Shown here one piece after another: positions 25,683 to 35,416 of a DNA stretch of 64,000 nucleotides. This DNA comes from Pseudomonas sp. HMWF032 (GTDB lineage: Bacteria; Pseudomonadota; Gammaproteobacteria; Pseudomonadales; Pseudomonadaceae): contig NZ_QAIG01000004.1 of NCBI RefSeq assembly GCF_003060885.1, positions 156,123-220,122 of the forward strand. Direction: 5' to 3'. The position numbers were made by a program, and so were the translations under genes. The stretch's first letter is position 1. Each line of letters opens with the position of its first letter. The notes under the pieces were generated by a model. It worked only from the letters and a program-made list of their open reading frames with translations. It had not been told where the DNA came from and did no database searches.

Positions 25683-27965
25683 TTAACGGGGACGCCAGGA
25701 CTCGCGCTCTTGGAGGTCAGTCTCTAACTGATCAAACTTGGTGCGGGTTTCAGTCCTGCGGGTTTTGACGGTAGAAGCAGCCGCTTCAGCCGCTTCAGCG
25801 TTGGCCTTCAGGGCTTCCTGCCGGCGTTTATCTGTAAGGGCTTCAGCACCTTCCTGGAGGAGGTCAGAGCGGATTGTTACTGGAGGCTTGCCAGGTGCCC
25901 GGAGGTAGACCGTCTGGGTTTGGCTATCGAACTCAGGGATAACGTCTTGCTCCCTAACGCCCTGACTGCTGGCGTAGTTCACAAGGGTTTCCCCGAGGAG
26001 GTCCAATCCGGTATTCACTTGGTCCTCAGCCTTGATAGCCGAGAAGAACCCCGTGGGGATTGGGAAGCCGTTCAGGCCCACATGACTCTGAGCGAACGCA
26101 CTGTCAGCACGCTTGTAGGCTTCCTCATCTGGAATACCCACGGCCAGCAAGCCGTTCACCATGGTCTTCATGTAGGTCTGGGCGTAGGGGCTCCCAGCCA
26201 GGTTCTTCAGGTTGGCGGCCTTACCGAGGTGCTTAGGAGCTACAGCCTCATCCATCAAGGTCCGCTTGATCTTGTTGAGCTGGCCATCACGGGTTTTCTT
26301 ATCCATCCCGACCATCCGGGACTCAGCCAAGACCATATCCTTGTAGCCCATACCCATCACCTTGAGGGTGTCCAGGGTGTCCATCTTGGCCAGAGCGTCT
26401 ACGTCCCCACCGATCACCTTACGGAAAGCAAGTGGGTCAGCATCTTTGAGGAGCTGAACAGACTGGAGGGTCTCTGGTTCCTTGATGTCATCCGGTCGGA
26501 GGGTCCCTTGGGCAATCCGTGAGGCGTCAATCGCCATGGTTGCTGAGGTGTCCTTCCAGTAGTCCTTGATGGTGTTGGCGATGTAGCCATTCGGCATGTA
26601 ATCAGCCAGCTTCAGGAGCTTGTCTGGTTTGCTCTGGTAGCGCTCCAGGAGGGCCCGTTCCATCACCAGGGCGTCTTCCTTGGTGTACTTACCTAGCTCC
26701 GGGTCAGCAGGCATAACCCCGTAGGACTGTGCTGCTCGATCCCCGCCGATAAACTTCATCGCTTCACCCGTGAGGACAGCCACTCGGGCTGACTGGGTGT
26801 AGAGCTTGGCGTTCTCCTTAGCCGTCCGCTCAGCTTCACGCGCCAGGGCGGCCTTCTTGGAGGTAATCTCCCGGACCAGTTGGGAGGCCCGAGGGGTATC
26901 CGTGCCACCTGACCGCTTCAGCTCTTCACTGTGCGACTGGTAAAGCCAGGTGAGGCCGTTAGGGTCATCCTGTGCCTCTTGGACTTTAACCTGCCAGTCC
27001 AGCTCAGCACCGGCCCGCTGGGTTGTCTCCGAGGTCAGCGCCTTTTGCCGGAAAGTCTCCAGCTCATCTTGGTCATAGAAGTCCCGGACAGTGTTCTCTG
27101 TACCAGGGACCTTGCTGTCCAGCAGCTTATCAATGACCTCCAGGCCGCCCGGTCGGGACCCAACGGTGGAGAGGGTATCCCCAACATCCTTCAGGGTGTC
27201 CCCGAGGTCCTTATAGACCCCAGTTTCATAACCGACTTGCCATGAATCCACAGCCTGAGCTACAGCAACGTCAGAGCCTTCCTGCATGGCCTGAGGGATC
27301 AGCGCGTTACGGGTTGCCCTGTGGAGAACCTGAGCCTGCATCCTGTTGCGTTTATCAGAAGCTCGGGTCTGGTAGGCCGTGATGGTGGACAGGGCCTTGT
27401 CGGAATCCCGGAACATGCCGTTGGAGAACGCCTCATCTTCAGGGTCAAACCCGAGGGTCCCTGTGAGCTCTTCGCGCATTCCCTTGAGCCGGGTGTGATA
27501 GTCCTCCACGGCAATCTGAGAGGCGCTCCGAATCACGTTACCCTTGGCGTCCATCTCATCGCGGTAAGCGCCCCCATCGACGTTCGCTGCTACCTGATTC
27601 TGTACTGCAATCGAGGAGTGGTAACCGTGCAGGTAGCGCAACCGGGCCATGGCCACGGGGTCTTCCTGGAAGGGGACTTGACCATCTTGGAGAGCCTTTC
27701 GGTACTCCTCAGGGGACTTGCCCTTCATCCAGTTCTCAGCGGCCCGTTCGGACATCTGGCCATCTACTGCCTTGTGCCGATTGAAGTCCTGAGCCGCATT
27801 ACTGGCTACCTTCAGGAGACCCTCAAAGGCTTGGCTGGTTTGGTTGTCCTGCCGGATACCGGGGACACTTAGTCCCAGACCCTTGGACGTGAAGGGCGCA
27901 GGGGTTTTCTCTTGAGGCGCAAATTGCCGCCACATCTGGAATGCGGAGTTTAATTGTGAGCTCAT
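25683..27965 (-). CDS. Internal virion protein C, T7 gp15-like
   Basis: This 760-residue helical protein is assigned as the second core/ejection protein by size (T7 gp15 is 747) and place between gp14 and gp16. It is rich in charged helices and ends with a long coiled segment of Ala/Glu/Arg. Its start overlaps the gp14 stop by 4 bp. No enzymatic motif is seen. Confidence 0.85.
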   Translation of the reverse strand: MSSQLNSAFQMWRQFAPQEKTPAPFTSKGLGLSVPGIRQDNQTSQAFEGLLKVASNAAQDFNRHKAVDGQMSERAAENWMKGKSPEEYRKALQDGQVPFQEDPVAMARLRYLHGYHSSIAVQNQVAANVDGGAYRDEMDAKGNVIRSASQIAVEDYHTRLKGMREELTGTLGFDPEDEAFSNGMFRDSDKALSTITAYQTRASDKRNRMQAQVLHRATRNALIPQAMQEGSDVAVAQAVDSWQVGYETGVYKDLGDTLKDVGDTLSTVGSRPGGLEVIDKLLDSKVPGTENTVRDFYDQDELETFRQKALTSETTQRAGAELDWQVKVQEAQDDPNGLTWLYQSHSEELKRSGGTDTPRASQLVREITSKKAALAREAERTAKENAKLYTQSARVAVLTGEAMKFIGGDRAAQSYGVMPADPELGKYTKEDALVMERALLERYQSKPDKLLKLADYMPNGYIANTIKDYWKDTSATMAIDASRIAQGTLRPDDIKEPETLQSVQLLKDADPLAFRKVIGGDVDALAKMDTLDTLKVMGMGYKDMVLAESRMVGMDKKTRDGQLNKIKRTLMDEAVAPKHLGKAANLKNLAGSPYAQTYMKTMVNGLLAVGIPDEEAYKRADSAFAQSHVGLNGFPIPTGFFSAIKAEDQVNTGLDLLGETLVNYASSQGVREQDVIPEFDSQTQTVYLRAPGKPPVTIRSDLLQEGAEALTDKRRQEALKANAEAAEAAASTVKTRRTETRTKFDQLETDLQERESWRPR

Positions 27966-28615
27966 TTAAGTCCCTGTGACGTTACCGGCTTGGCCAGTGT
28001 TCGCCCTGTTTGGTTAGCAGCAGCCTGAGCATCAACGTATCCGCCATATGCCTTCCCAGCGGCTGAGCCGAGCTGGAGAAGCTGTGACCATTGATTAGGC
28101 TTACCGGCCTCGATGTTGCGTTTAACCCCGTCCAAGTCGAATTGGGTTCGCATCTGGTTTGTCTGTTTGATCATCAGAGCGGAGGAGCGTAGACGCCCGT
28201 AGTTCTCCTTAATGCTGTCCTCGGCCCGTAGGTCTGACCCTTTGGTGATCCGCATGACACGATCAATGGAGTTCCCTTCGAGGCCCGATTCCATAGCCGC
28301 TAGGCGGATGGTCGCTTGGTTCTGAATGGAGTTAACTTGGGTGTTCTGGAGGGCCTGAACCGACTGATCGAAGCCTGACATCAGCTCAAGATCAACGCCT
28401 TGGTTGGCGTAGTTGTAGTTCTGAACCAGCGCCTTTACCTGGAGCTTGTAGTCTTCCTCAAGCTGCTTACGCTTCTCCTTGTCTGCCTGGCCACCCATGA
28501 AGAGGCCGATGACAGCGCCGATGACAGCGCCCCACGGGCCACCCACAGAAGCCCCCGTAGCGGCCCCAGAGATAGCACCATTGAGCGCACCACCTGACAT
28601 CTCAGTGTCAGCCAT
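27962..28615 (-). CDS. Internal virion protein B, T7 gp14-like
   Basis: The 217-residue product has a Gly/Ala-rich hydrophobic start (GAISGAATGASVGGPWGAVIGAVIGLFMGG) followed by a long helix, the layout of T7 gp14 (196 aa), which inserts in the host outer membrane during ejection. A terminator separates it from the tail tube gene upstream. AAAGGAAC precedes the ATG as a ribosome-binding site. Confidence 0.85.
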   Translation of the reverse strand: MADTEMSGGALNGAISGAATGASVGGPWGAVIGAVIGLFMGGQADKEKRKQLEEDYKLQVKALVQNYNYANQGVDLELMSGFDQSVQALQNTQVNSIQNQATIRLAAMESGLEGNSIDRVMRITKGSDLRAEDSIKENYGRLRSSALMIKQTNQMRTQFDLDGVKRNIEAGKPNQWSQLLQLGSAAGKAYGGYVDAQAAANQTGRTLAKPVTSQGLK

Positions 28616-28638
28616 AGTGAGTTCCTTTAAGTGAGTGT

Positions 28639-28672
28639 AAAAAGGGCCCCATGGGAAAATCCCATAGAGCCC
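28639..28672 (-). terminator. Intrinsic terminator between tail tube B and gp14 genes
   Basis: Read leftward, GGGCTCTATGGGA pairs with TCCCATGGGGCCC and is followed by TTTTTACAC. It lies in the 66-bp gap and could reduce transcription into the internal core genes. Confidence 0.75.
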
Positions 28673-28681
28673 GGAGGTGGG

Positions 28682-31048
28682 CTAAATGCCCCTGTTGCGT
28701 CTGTTGTAGAAGCCTTCCCACCCAGCGCCCACGAGAGCGATAGGGGAGACCCCTTCAGAGATGATGGAGACTGTGGCCCGGTTGGTTTCCGACTGAACGG
28801 GGAACCTCTTCTGGCCTGTCTCTAGGGGGAGAACCCCGAGGCGGTTACTGCTGCTCCCGAGGATTCGAGAGGTTTGGGAGTACACAAAGGGTTTCCGGGA
28901 GTCCAGTTGGACCTCCACGGTGAACGGCCCAGAGTCCTGGAAGTTGACCCAGGCGTAGCGAATCTGAAGGCGTCCTTCGTCCTCCGAGGTTTGTCCCTGC
29001 TCGGTTTGCTTCTTGATCAGGAACTTGGAGAACTTGTACTCGAACCGGAAACGCTTACCGATGATGAGGGTCTTCCCACGGACATCCTCAGGGATCGTAA
29101 TGACTCCACTGGGGTACTCCGGGAACTCCCAGACACGGCCTTCGCTGTTCACTGCGTAGTACACGTCACCAGGTACGGGGGTTGCACCATAGAGCGCGCC
29201 GAGGTCCACCTGAGTGGTTACCAGGTAGGGATCAAACCCAGCGTTCACAGGGACTTCGAGGCGCACCTTACGGTCCATATAGAGCCGGTAGGGTTCCTCG
29301 TGGAAGTCCAGGGTGTTCTTGGTGAACGCCATACGTTCCAGAAAGGTCCCAGCGGCATTCGAGAGGACCAGGTAGAGCTCAGGCCCGAAGAACTCAGCGG
29401 AGAGTACACGGCAACCTTTGAAGCGCCAGTGGGACCAGGACTGCTGGACAAGCTGATCCTCCAGGAAGAGGAACTTGTAAACCCACAGCTTTTCCTCATC
29501 ACCCGTGGAGAGAATCGTTAGGAAGTTCTCCGAGGTGGAGGCCCCCATACGGAACACACCGTTGGGGATGAAGCTAGGCACATGGGCCGTAACGTCAGCA
29601 GCGTCCTTAACATCGGAGACATCTTGAACGGCATAGAACCGCTTGATGCTCGTGAAGGTTGCCCGAGGAGTTGGGAAGAAGATCGACCGGCCAGCACCAC
29701 AGGGGCGCACAGCGGGGAAGCTCTCAAACTCAGTGGTCAGGTCAGCCTTAGCTGTCTTCGAGGAGAGGACACCATCAGCCTTGAGAACAAACTGGGCCTG
29801 CTCAGCGAACAGAACCAGGTCCTCCTTGAAGGGCACTGCGTTATGCAGGTTGGCCACACTGCTGTAGCTGATGGCTGAGTCAATCGGGTCAGTATCTTCC
29901 ATAACCACAACGGACGGTGGGAAGAACTTGAAGAACTCACCGGCAACCGAGAGGACGAAGTTTTCACCAGCGATAGTCCCTAAACGGTTCCTGAAGAAGT
30001 AGATGTCATTGATTGGCTGACCAACGAAGGACGGGAAGGGGTTGGAGTCATCATCACCAGCCCTGCGGTGGCCCCAGTCATTCGACCTGAAGGTGAACGT
30101 ACCGTTAGCCTCCCGTACCAGGACGTGGGGCATAGTGGTTTTCTTCAGGGACCTGATGGAGCCTGGCTGGGCGCATTCACGCCACAGGCGCTCACCTTCG
30201 ATGTACTGAAGGTAGTAGTCGTCTTCACCTTGACCGGGATCACCGGCCACCTTGACCACATAGTCCGGGTAGCATTGGGGAGGCAGTTGGTTGAACCGCT
30301 GGACGCTTCCCATGAAGCCCACCATGGAGTTGCCATTGAAGCCGTCTTGGATAGCGATTTTGCTGATCGTGAAGCCAGCCTTTGGGGTCAGGTAAACCCC
30401 ACCGTTCTCTGTAGCAATCGCTGTCAGGCGCGGGCTGTTGGCCGCTGCCACTAGCTGATTACGGATAGCGCCAGAGTCCACTGAGAGGGCGTGGGCAGCT
30501 TGAGAACCGTCAGGTGTGGTGTAGGTGATGACTTGGCTAGCACCATCGGAGAAGCTGACGGTTACCGTGTAGGTCTTCCCGTACTGACCCTGCTTGACCC
30601 AGATGAATGCCTCATTGGGACGGGATGGCCACTTGTCCAGAGGGTCATCCGTAACGATCACCTTGCGGTTCACGATGAAGGTGTAATCCGCAATGGTCAC
30701 ACACCGGATGTCATCCCGTGGATTGGCCGAGCTCAGGTAACCGTAGCCCTCAGGGGCGGTGACCACCTTGGGGTTCCCGTGGAGGTCCCAGACCTTCAGG
30801 GCCCCTTGTTGAACAGCCACGAGGTAGCGTTCAGCAGCATCTCGGTTAATCGGGTGGATAAGGGGGTTGTCCGTAAAGGGTGCCCCAAGGCGGGCCCTGT
30901 GGACCGTTGGTGGACGCTTCTGGAGACCTTCCACCTCAGAGCTGAAACCATTCTCTTGATAGTCCCCTTGATCAGGGAAACGGAGGGTATCTGGCTGCTG
31001 ACTGACACCCCCTTTGAGGGACTTGATGGACTGGCTAATGAGCGGCAT
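28682..31048 (-). CDS. Tail tubular protein B (nozzle), T7 gp12-like
   Basis: This 788-residue protein forms the tail nozzle. The start MPLISQSIKSLKGGVSQQPDTLRFPDQG is highly characteristic of the gp12 family (T7 gp12 is 794). The beta-rich body contains the common HNAVPFKEDLVLFAEQAQFVL stretch. The gene follows gp11 with a 9-bp gap. Confidence 0.94.
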   Translation of the reverse strand: MPLISQSIKSLKGGVSQQPDTLRFPDQGDYQENGFSSEVEGLQKRPPTVHRARLGAPFTDNPLIHPINRDAAERYLVAVQQGALKVWDLHGNPKVVTAPEGYGYLSSANPRDDIRCVTIADYTFIVNRKVIVTDDPLDKWPSRPNEAFIWVKQGQYGKTYTVTVSFSDGASQVITYTTPDGSQAAHALSVDSGAIRNQLVAAANSPRLTAIATENGGVYLTPKAGFTISKIAIQDGFNGNSMVGFMGSVQRFNQLPPQCYPDYVVKVAGDPGQGEDDYYLQYIEGERLWRECAQPGSIRSLKKTTMPHVLVREANGTFTFRSNDWGHRRAGDDDSNPFPSFVGQPINDIYFFRNRLGTIAGENFVLSVAGEFFKFFPPSVVVMEDTDPIDSAISYSSVANLHNAVPFKEDLVLFAEQAQFVLKADGVLSSKTAKADLTTEFESFPAVRPCGAGRSIFFPTPRATFTSIKRFYAVQDVSDVKDAADVTAHVPSFIPNGVFRMGASTSENFLTILSTGDEEKLWVYKFLFLEDQLVQQSWSHWRFKGCRVLSAEFFGPELYLVLSNAAGTFLERMAFTKNTLDFHEEPYRLYMDRKVRLEVPVNAGFDPYLVTTQVDLGALYGATPVPGDVYYAVNSEGRVWEFPEYPSGVITIPEDVRGKTLIIGKRFRFEYKFSKFLIKKQTEQGQTSEDEGRLQIRYAWVNFQDSGPFTVEVQLDSRKPFVYSQTSRILGSSSNRLGVLPLETGQKRFPVQSETNRATVSIISEGVSPIALVGAGWEGFYNRRNRGI

Positions 31049-31057
31049 AAGGGCTCC

Positions 31058-31618
31058 TTAGCGTGCCATGACATCGACCACATGCGGGTCAGAGTCGATC
31101 TGGTTGTACTGGCCGAAGTCGAGTTCAAACTCATTCAGGGCCGCCCATGCTTCGGTCTCATCACCAGCAGCCTCATAGGCAAGTTCCTGCGCTCCGAGAT
31201 ACCGGGCCTGGAACTTTCGTTTGGCTTTGTGGGTGACGTAGAGACGGGCTGCTTCGGGGAGGTCCTCAAAGCTGATCAAGCGGACAATCTCCACTTGCAC
31301 CGGGGAGGTGAAGCGGTTGGTCTGGTTCACTAGGCTGTAGAGGTAGCCATCACGGCGTACCAGACTGGCCCCTAAGAGCTTCAGCCAGTCATCCCGGTAG
31401 GTGATCTTGCGGGAGATGCTGTCAGGGGTCAGGGAGGTGTTCTCAGTGTTCCAGGACCAACCTTTCTGTTGGACCTCTCGGGACACGCCCTGGAGGAGAC
31501 GCTGAGCATTCAACGCATCTACGTTGGCTTCGTCCTCCAGGGAATTAAGCGGGGACTCACCGACAATGGAAATTATCTCGTTGATAGCTTCCAGTTCGGT
31601 GGAGGGGGTAATAACCAT
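31058..31618 (-). CDS. Tail tubular protein A (adaptor), T7 gp11-like
   Basis: This 186-residue gatekeeper/adaptor joins portal and nozzle. ATG 31618 begins MVITPSTELEAINEIIS, which fits the family, whereas the extra 28 residues of the longer frame lie in the folded non-coding gap. The body contains INEIISIVGESPLNSLEDEA and the C-terminal AAGDETEAWAALNEFE. T7 gp11 is 196 residues. Confidence 0.93.
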   Translation of the reverse strand: MVITPSTELEAINEIISIVGESPLNSLEDEANVDALNAQRLLQGVSREVQQKGWSWNTENTSLTPDSISRKITYRDDWLKLLGASLVRRDGYLYSLVNQTNRFTSPVQVEIVRLISFEDLPEAARLYVTHKAKRKFQARYLGAQELAYEAAGDETEAWAALNEFELDFGQYNQIDSDPHVVDVMAR

Positions 31619-31750
31619 TTGTGGAATCCTTTGGGTGTAGCAGGCGGGACGTGCAGGACTCGGGAGGGAGGAGCCGCTGGAGCGCACATGGCGGGAGCCC
31701 AAGGGGAAAGTCCGAAGGACTCCCAGATGGTTACTCGATAGGTGAAGCGA

Positions 31751-31908
31751 GAAAGAACCCTCTCTGGAGGGTCCACCCGTATAGCTCCGAGTGGGAACTA
31801 CCAGCGCGCATGGCTAGCAGTGGTCAGGAGCAAATACAGCGCTGTCTAGAATCGCTGGTGGAGTCTCTCGTCAGAGAAACCACTGGACTCTCCAGAGAGG
31901 GTTCTTTC
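31751..31908. repeat. 24-bp inverted repeat pair between capsid and tail genes
   Basis: Arms at 31751-31774 and 31885-31908 are inverted copies matching at 23 of 24 positions (core CCAGAGAGGGTTCTTTC). Each arm can also fold alone (ACCCTC-TCTG-GAGGGT in the first). The 331-bp gap 31619-31949 holds these and the capsid terminator and no credible gene. The pair may shape RNA processing, as RNase III sites do in T7. Confidence 0.75.
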
Positions 31909-31912
31909 GGGT

Positions 31913-31940
31913 ACAACAAAGGAGCTCCCGAAGGAGCCCC
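31913..31940 (-). terminator. Terminator after the capsid gene (T7 T-phi position)
   Basis: Read leftward, GGGGCTCC, the loop TTCG, GGAGCTCC, then TTTGTTGT. The 8-bp stem with a UUCG loop sits 9 bp beyond the capsid stop, the same place as the T7 late terminator that raises capsid expression relative to tail genes. Confidence 0.85.
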
Positions 31941-31949
31941 TAGGGAGGC

Positions 31950-32960
31950 TTAGGCTACGGCACCGTTAGCGGTCATCTCTGCGTCATACAGAGAAGCCAC
32001 AGCGGCCAACATATCCGGGCTTGGGGGAGTGGTGTTCAACAACAGGGCACCCTCAGGGCGCAAGCCGCCGTGACCCATGGCGTACTTACCAACCACCATG
32101 TCAGCCTGGAACTCGATACGACGAGCTTTCTCCATGGCCAGGTCCTTCAGCTTCACGGTGCCTACAGCCGAACGGTGCATGCACAGGCCAACCGCTGCTA
32201 CGTCAGCGGCGTGCTTGTCTTCAGCACCACCTTCCAGGAAGTGGGGAGCTTCGATGATTTCAAAGCCAGCCCAACGGATGATCAGGCCCCCAGTCAGCTC
32301 AGCACTGCCGGCAACCACGAAGTTGGAGGCGAAAGGGCCAAAGGCCAACAGGATGGCGCTGATCACGTCCGGGTCTGCGTAGAAGGTACGCTCGCTTTTC
32401 GGAACACGCAGCTTGGCGAACTTGCCACGGGCAGCAATCAGAGCACCCAGGATCAGACGGCCATACTCGGCAGTCACAGCCGGGGCACCAACGCCAATCA
32501 CGCCACCCGAACCCAGACCAGCCAGGTTCTCAGCAGCTTTGGCAATGGCCATGCCTTCAGCCAGGACAGCGCCGTCAGCAGCCAGGGCCAGGGCTTCACC
32601 CAGTTGGGTTGCATAAGGGGCGCGGACATCAAAGTGGTTCATTGCATCTTCGATGTCGGTAATCAACACGTCAGCAGTCAGCAGGCCATCAATGGTGATG
32701 GTCTTTTCAGTGTGCAGAATCTTTTGACGCTGATCATCCAGGTTGTTACCCGGAGCCAGATATTTGGCCTTACCGCGACCGACCACAGGGAAGCTGGCCG
32801 ATTTGCCGCTGGGGATGGTGCGGACTTGGTGGCGATTCATGGTGACGGTAGCTTGCTCAAAAGCAGTCAGCACTTCACCGGCGAAGACTTTCATAAACAG
32901 GGCGTTGCGGTCGCCAGTACCGTTGATCTGACCAGGTGCAGCTACAGTGGTGGATGCCAT
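31950..32960 (-). CDS. Major capsid protein, T7 gp10A-like
   Basis: This 336-residue HK97-fold shell protein compares with 345 for T7 gp10A. The start region has NGTGDRNALFMKVFAGEVLTAF and VRTIPSGKSASFPVVGR, which are standard for the family, followed by DIEDAMNHFDVRAPYATQLG. The ribosome-binding AAGGAAA precedes the ATG. No evidence of a T7-like frameshift to a 10B form was sought in detail or found. It is followed at once by a strong terminator. Confidence 0.95.
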   Translation of the reverse strand: MASTTVAAPGQINGTGDRNALFMKVFAGEVLTAFEQATVTMNRHQVRTIPSGKSASFPVVGRGKAKYLAPGNNLDDQRQKILHTEKTITIDGLLTADVLITDIEDAMNHFDVRAPYATQLGEALALAADGAVLAEGMAIAKAAENLAGLGSGGVIGVGAPAVTAEYGRLILGALIAARGKFAKLRVPKSERTFYADPDVISAILLAFGPFASNFVVAGSAELTGGLIIRWAGFEIIEAPHFLEGGAEDKHAADVAAVGLCMHRSAVGTVKLKDLAMEKARRIEFQADMVVGKYAMGHGGLRPEGALLLNTTPPSPDMLAAVASLYDAEMTANGAVA

Positions 32961-33055
32961 TGTTTGATTTTCCTTGAGACGAATTGAGGCCGGGGCAAGC
33001 AGAGGAGGGCCCCTTGGGAGTTACTTCTGGAGTTTCTTGAGGAGGTGTAGCGGGC

Positions 33056-33862
33056 TTAGAAGCTGGCCGAAGCGACCTTCTGAATCACCGACTCGGTGTA
33101 CGCAGCATCACGGCCATAGCGCTTGTCTTTCATAGCCGTGGTCATCTCTGCCTGAGTCTTGTAGCCCTGGACAGCAGCGGTAGTCGTCAAGGTGCCCGGA
33201 AGGGTCTTGTTCGCCGTGCCGTGTTTGGCCTGTTGCTTTGCCTTGATGGCAGTCAGGGAGAGGCCAATCAAGCCCAGGTCACCGGACTCCACAGCCTTAT
33301 CGAAAGCGTCAGCTTCCTTCTGGCTCAGGTTACTCTTGGCAAAGGTCAACAGCTTGTTGAACTCAGCCTCACCGCCGACAATCGAGTGGACTTCGGAGAT
33401 GAAACGGTTCTCCATTGCCACCTGGCCGGCGATGTACGAGTTAACAAAGTTCTCGCTGTAACCAGCAGCAGCCAGCTTCTCGCGGGACTCCTTGGAGAGG
33501 TCACCGTTTTCCTGGAACTCATTGGCCAGGTCATCAAAGGCAATGCCAGCGGTTTTCAGGCGCTCAGCGATTTCCTCGTCAGACTTCTGACGGGAGGCCA
33601 GTTGTTCTTCGAGGGTCCCCTCAGGGGTTTCTTGAGGGGTTTCCTCTTGATTACCTTCGGGGTTTTCCTCGGAGGTGCTCTCCAGGTTTCCCTGCTGGGA
33701 CTGCTGCTCGGCTTCCTGAAGGGCCAGGGCGACCTCTTCAATGGAGCCAGTGCCGCCAGTTGTGAGCTGGAACGTCTCAGAGCCACCCGATTGGGTTAGC
33801 TGAGTCGTCGCCTCGGTGGTTTGTGCTGGGGCTACGGTTGAGCCATTCGGTTCTGTGGACAT
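33056..33862 (-). CDS. Capsid assembly scaffolding protein, T7 gp9-like
   Basis: This 268-residue acidic, helical protein guides procapsid assembly and is lost before maturation. The N-terminal third is Gln/Glu/Thr-rich and disordered in character. The C-terminal KRYGRDAAYTESVIQKVASASF end is typical of gp9 proteins, whose basic last residues bind the shell. It lies between portal and capsid. T7 gp9 is 307 residues. Confidence 0.9.
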   Translation of the reverse strand: MSTEPNGSTVAPAQTTEATTQLTQSGGSETFQLTTGGTGSIEEVALALQEAEQQSQQGNLESTSEENPEGNQEETPQETPEGTLEEQLASRQKSDEEIAERLKTAGIAFDDLANEFQENGDLSKESREKLAAAGYSENFVNSYIAGQVAMENRFISEVHSIVGGEAEFNKLLTFAKSNLSQKEADAFDKAVESGDLGLIGLSLTAIKAKQQAKHGTANKTLPGTLTTTAAVQGYKTQAEMTTAMKDKRYGRDAAYTESVIQKVASASF

Positions 33863-33877
33863 CTGAGTTTCTCACTC

Positions 33878-35407
33878 TTACTGGGGGATTTGGGGAGGTA
33901 CAGCAGTTGCAGCGGATGTAGCGCCGGCCTGTACAACTTCTTGGGCTCGTAGCTCTTGTTGCTCAGTAGCAACCTCTTCGTCCGTCTTGATGAGCTCGGT
34001 GGTATCTACCCCCAAGGACATCCCGATACGGGCCATCAGGTTGTTAATCTTCAAACGTGCCCATGCCTGCTCACCGAGACCTTCTACGGTCTGGATGAAT
34101 TGCACTAAGCGGTTCAGGTCGTAACCACGGCCAAGGGCATCAACCCCGGTAATCACCGTGGGTTCCACAAGACCATCCGGGAGGTCCGGGATAGCTTGCT
34201 GTGCCATGAGCTGGGTAGTGAGGCGGCGGATGAGGGGGAGCTGTAGCTCTTGGGTGAGGATTGAGTAGATTCCACCTAAAGTGTCCTCTAACTCCCGAGC
34301 CACATAGCGAATCTCTTCTGCTGTGACCCGTTCACCACCCCTCTGGACAGCAGAGTTGAGCATGAAGGCGTAGCTCAAACGGGCTTCAATCCCGTCAGCA
34401 GTCGTCTTCGCAACCTGCATATCTGAATACTTTTGGAGCTGGAGAGGCTTGATGTCCTCTTCACGGCCCGCCACATAGGAACCTGTGGTGGCTTTGTTCA
34501 GGCGGCGAACTTGGGTGATCCCGTTGGGGTTCACCAGCCAGAGGACCTTGGAGGCAATCATCGCCATCTGGACGATAGCCTTGGAGAGGTTCTCAAGGGA
34601 CTGGAGGTCGCCCTTGTACTCTTCAACGAAGCCTCGGCCGTAGTGTTCCCCGTCGATCTTGGAGAGCCTCACTGGAATCCATGGGGATTTACCCGCTGGG
34701 TAGGAGTTCTCCGTACCCGCAACCTTTACTTCGTCAATCTCTTGGTAGCTTTGCCACTCGGTCCCATCCCAGTAAACGTGGGTGTAGACCACAACTGGCG
34801 TATTGGGATTGTCGTCACCACTTGCGGAGCTGGCCTTGCGGAGCTCCTCGGGGAGTGAGGCCCGAGATAGGGTGTCCATAGCTACGGTCTGGAGGACGTT
34901 ACCCAGTCCATCACGTTCAACAACGTAACGGCTCAAACGGTACAGCTTTATCCCACCCTCGTTAGGGGGAAGGAAGAGGAGGCAGTTACCAGCCCCTACC
35001 AATTGCTTCAGGGCCTCGAAGAGCGTTACACGCATCCCCGAGCCTTCAAAGTATTTCAAGACCACCTTTTCCATGGCGGCCAGCTCTGCATCAATCTTGG
35101 TCTTTTCACCACCACCCGCTGAGAGCTTTTGGGCTTCTTCCAGACCCATTTGGAATCTGAAGAAAGCCTCATTCGGCGGGAACATCGCCAGCATCAACTT
35201 GGATGCCAGGTTGTTTAACCCACGAGCACCAACGGACTGGAACGGAGTTGGATAATCCGTACCGCCATCATCGGAGCTCTTAGGGAACAGGGAGGGGATT
35301 GTTAGGACTGCGCACTCTTCGGCGCGAGTGACGTAAGGCTGGCGATCATTTTCTAGGCGTCCGTAGGTGGACTTCGCTGACTCCTGAGGCTCGAATTTAT
35401 CGGCCAT
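33878..35407 (-). CDS. Portal (head-tail connector), T7 gp8-like
   Basis: This 509-residue portal forms the dodecameric ring for packaging and ejection. MADKFEPQESAKSTYGRLEN and VGARGLNNLASKLMLAMFPPNEAFFR are highly characteristic of the family, as is AYVMNSAVQRGGERVTAEEI in slightly altered form (YAFMLNSAVQR). T7 gp8 is 536. AGGAGT precedes the start. Confidence 0.95.
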   Translation of the reverse strand: MADKFEPQESAKSTYGRLENDRQPYVTRAEECAVLTIPSLFPKSSDDGGTDYPTPFQSVGARGLNNLASKLMLAMFPPNEAFFRFQMGLEEAQKLSAGGGEKTKIDAELAAMEKVVLKYFEGSGMRVTLFEALKQLVGAGNCLLFLPPNEGGIKLYRLSRYVVERDGLGNVLQTVAMDTLSRASLPEELRKASSASGDDNPNTPVVVYTHVYWDGTEWQSYQEIDEVKVAGTENSYPAGKSPWIPVRLSKIDGEHYGRGFVEEYKGDLQSLENLSKAIVQMAMIASKVLWLVNPNGITQVRRLNKATTGSYVAGREEDIKPLQLQKYSDMQVAKTTADGIEARLSYAFMLNSAVQRGGERVTAEEIRYVARELEDTLGGIYSILTQELQLPLIRRLTTQLMAQQAIPDLPDGLVEPTVITGVDALGRGYDLNRLVQFIQTVEGLGEQAWARLKINNLMARIGMSLGVDTTELIKTDEEVATEQQELRAQEVVQAGATSAATAVPPQIPQ

Positions 35408-35416
35408 TCAGGACTC

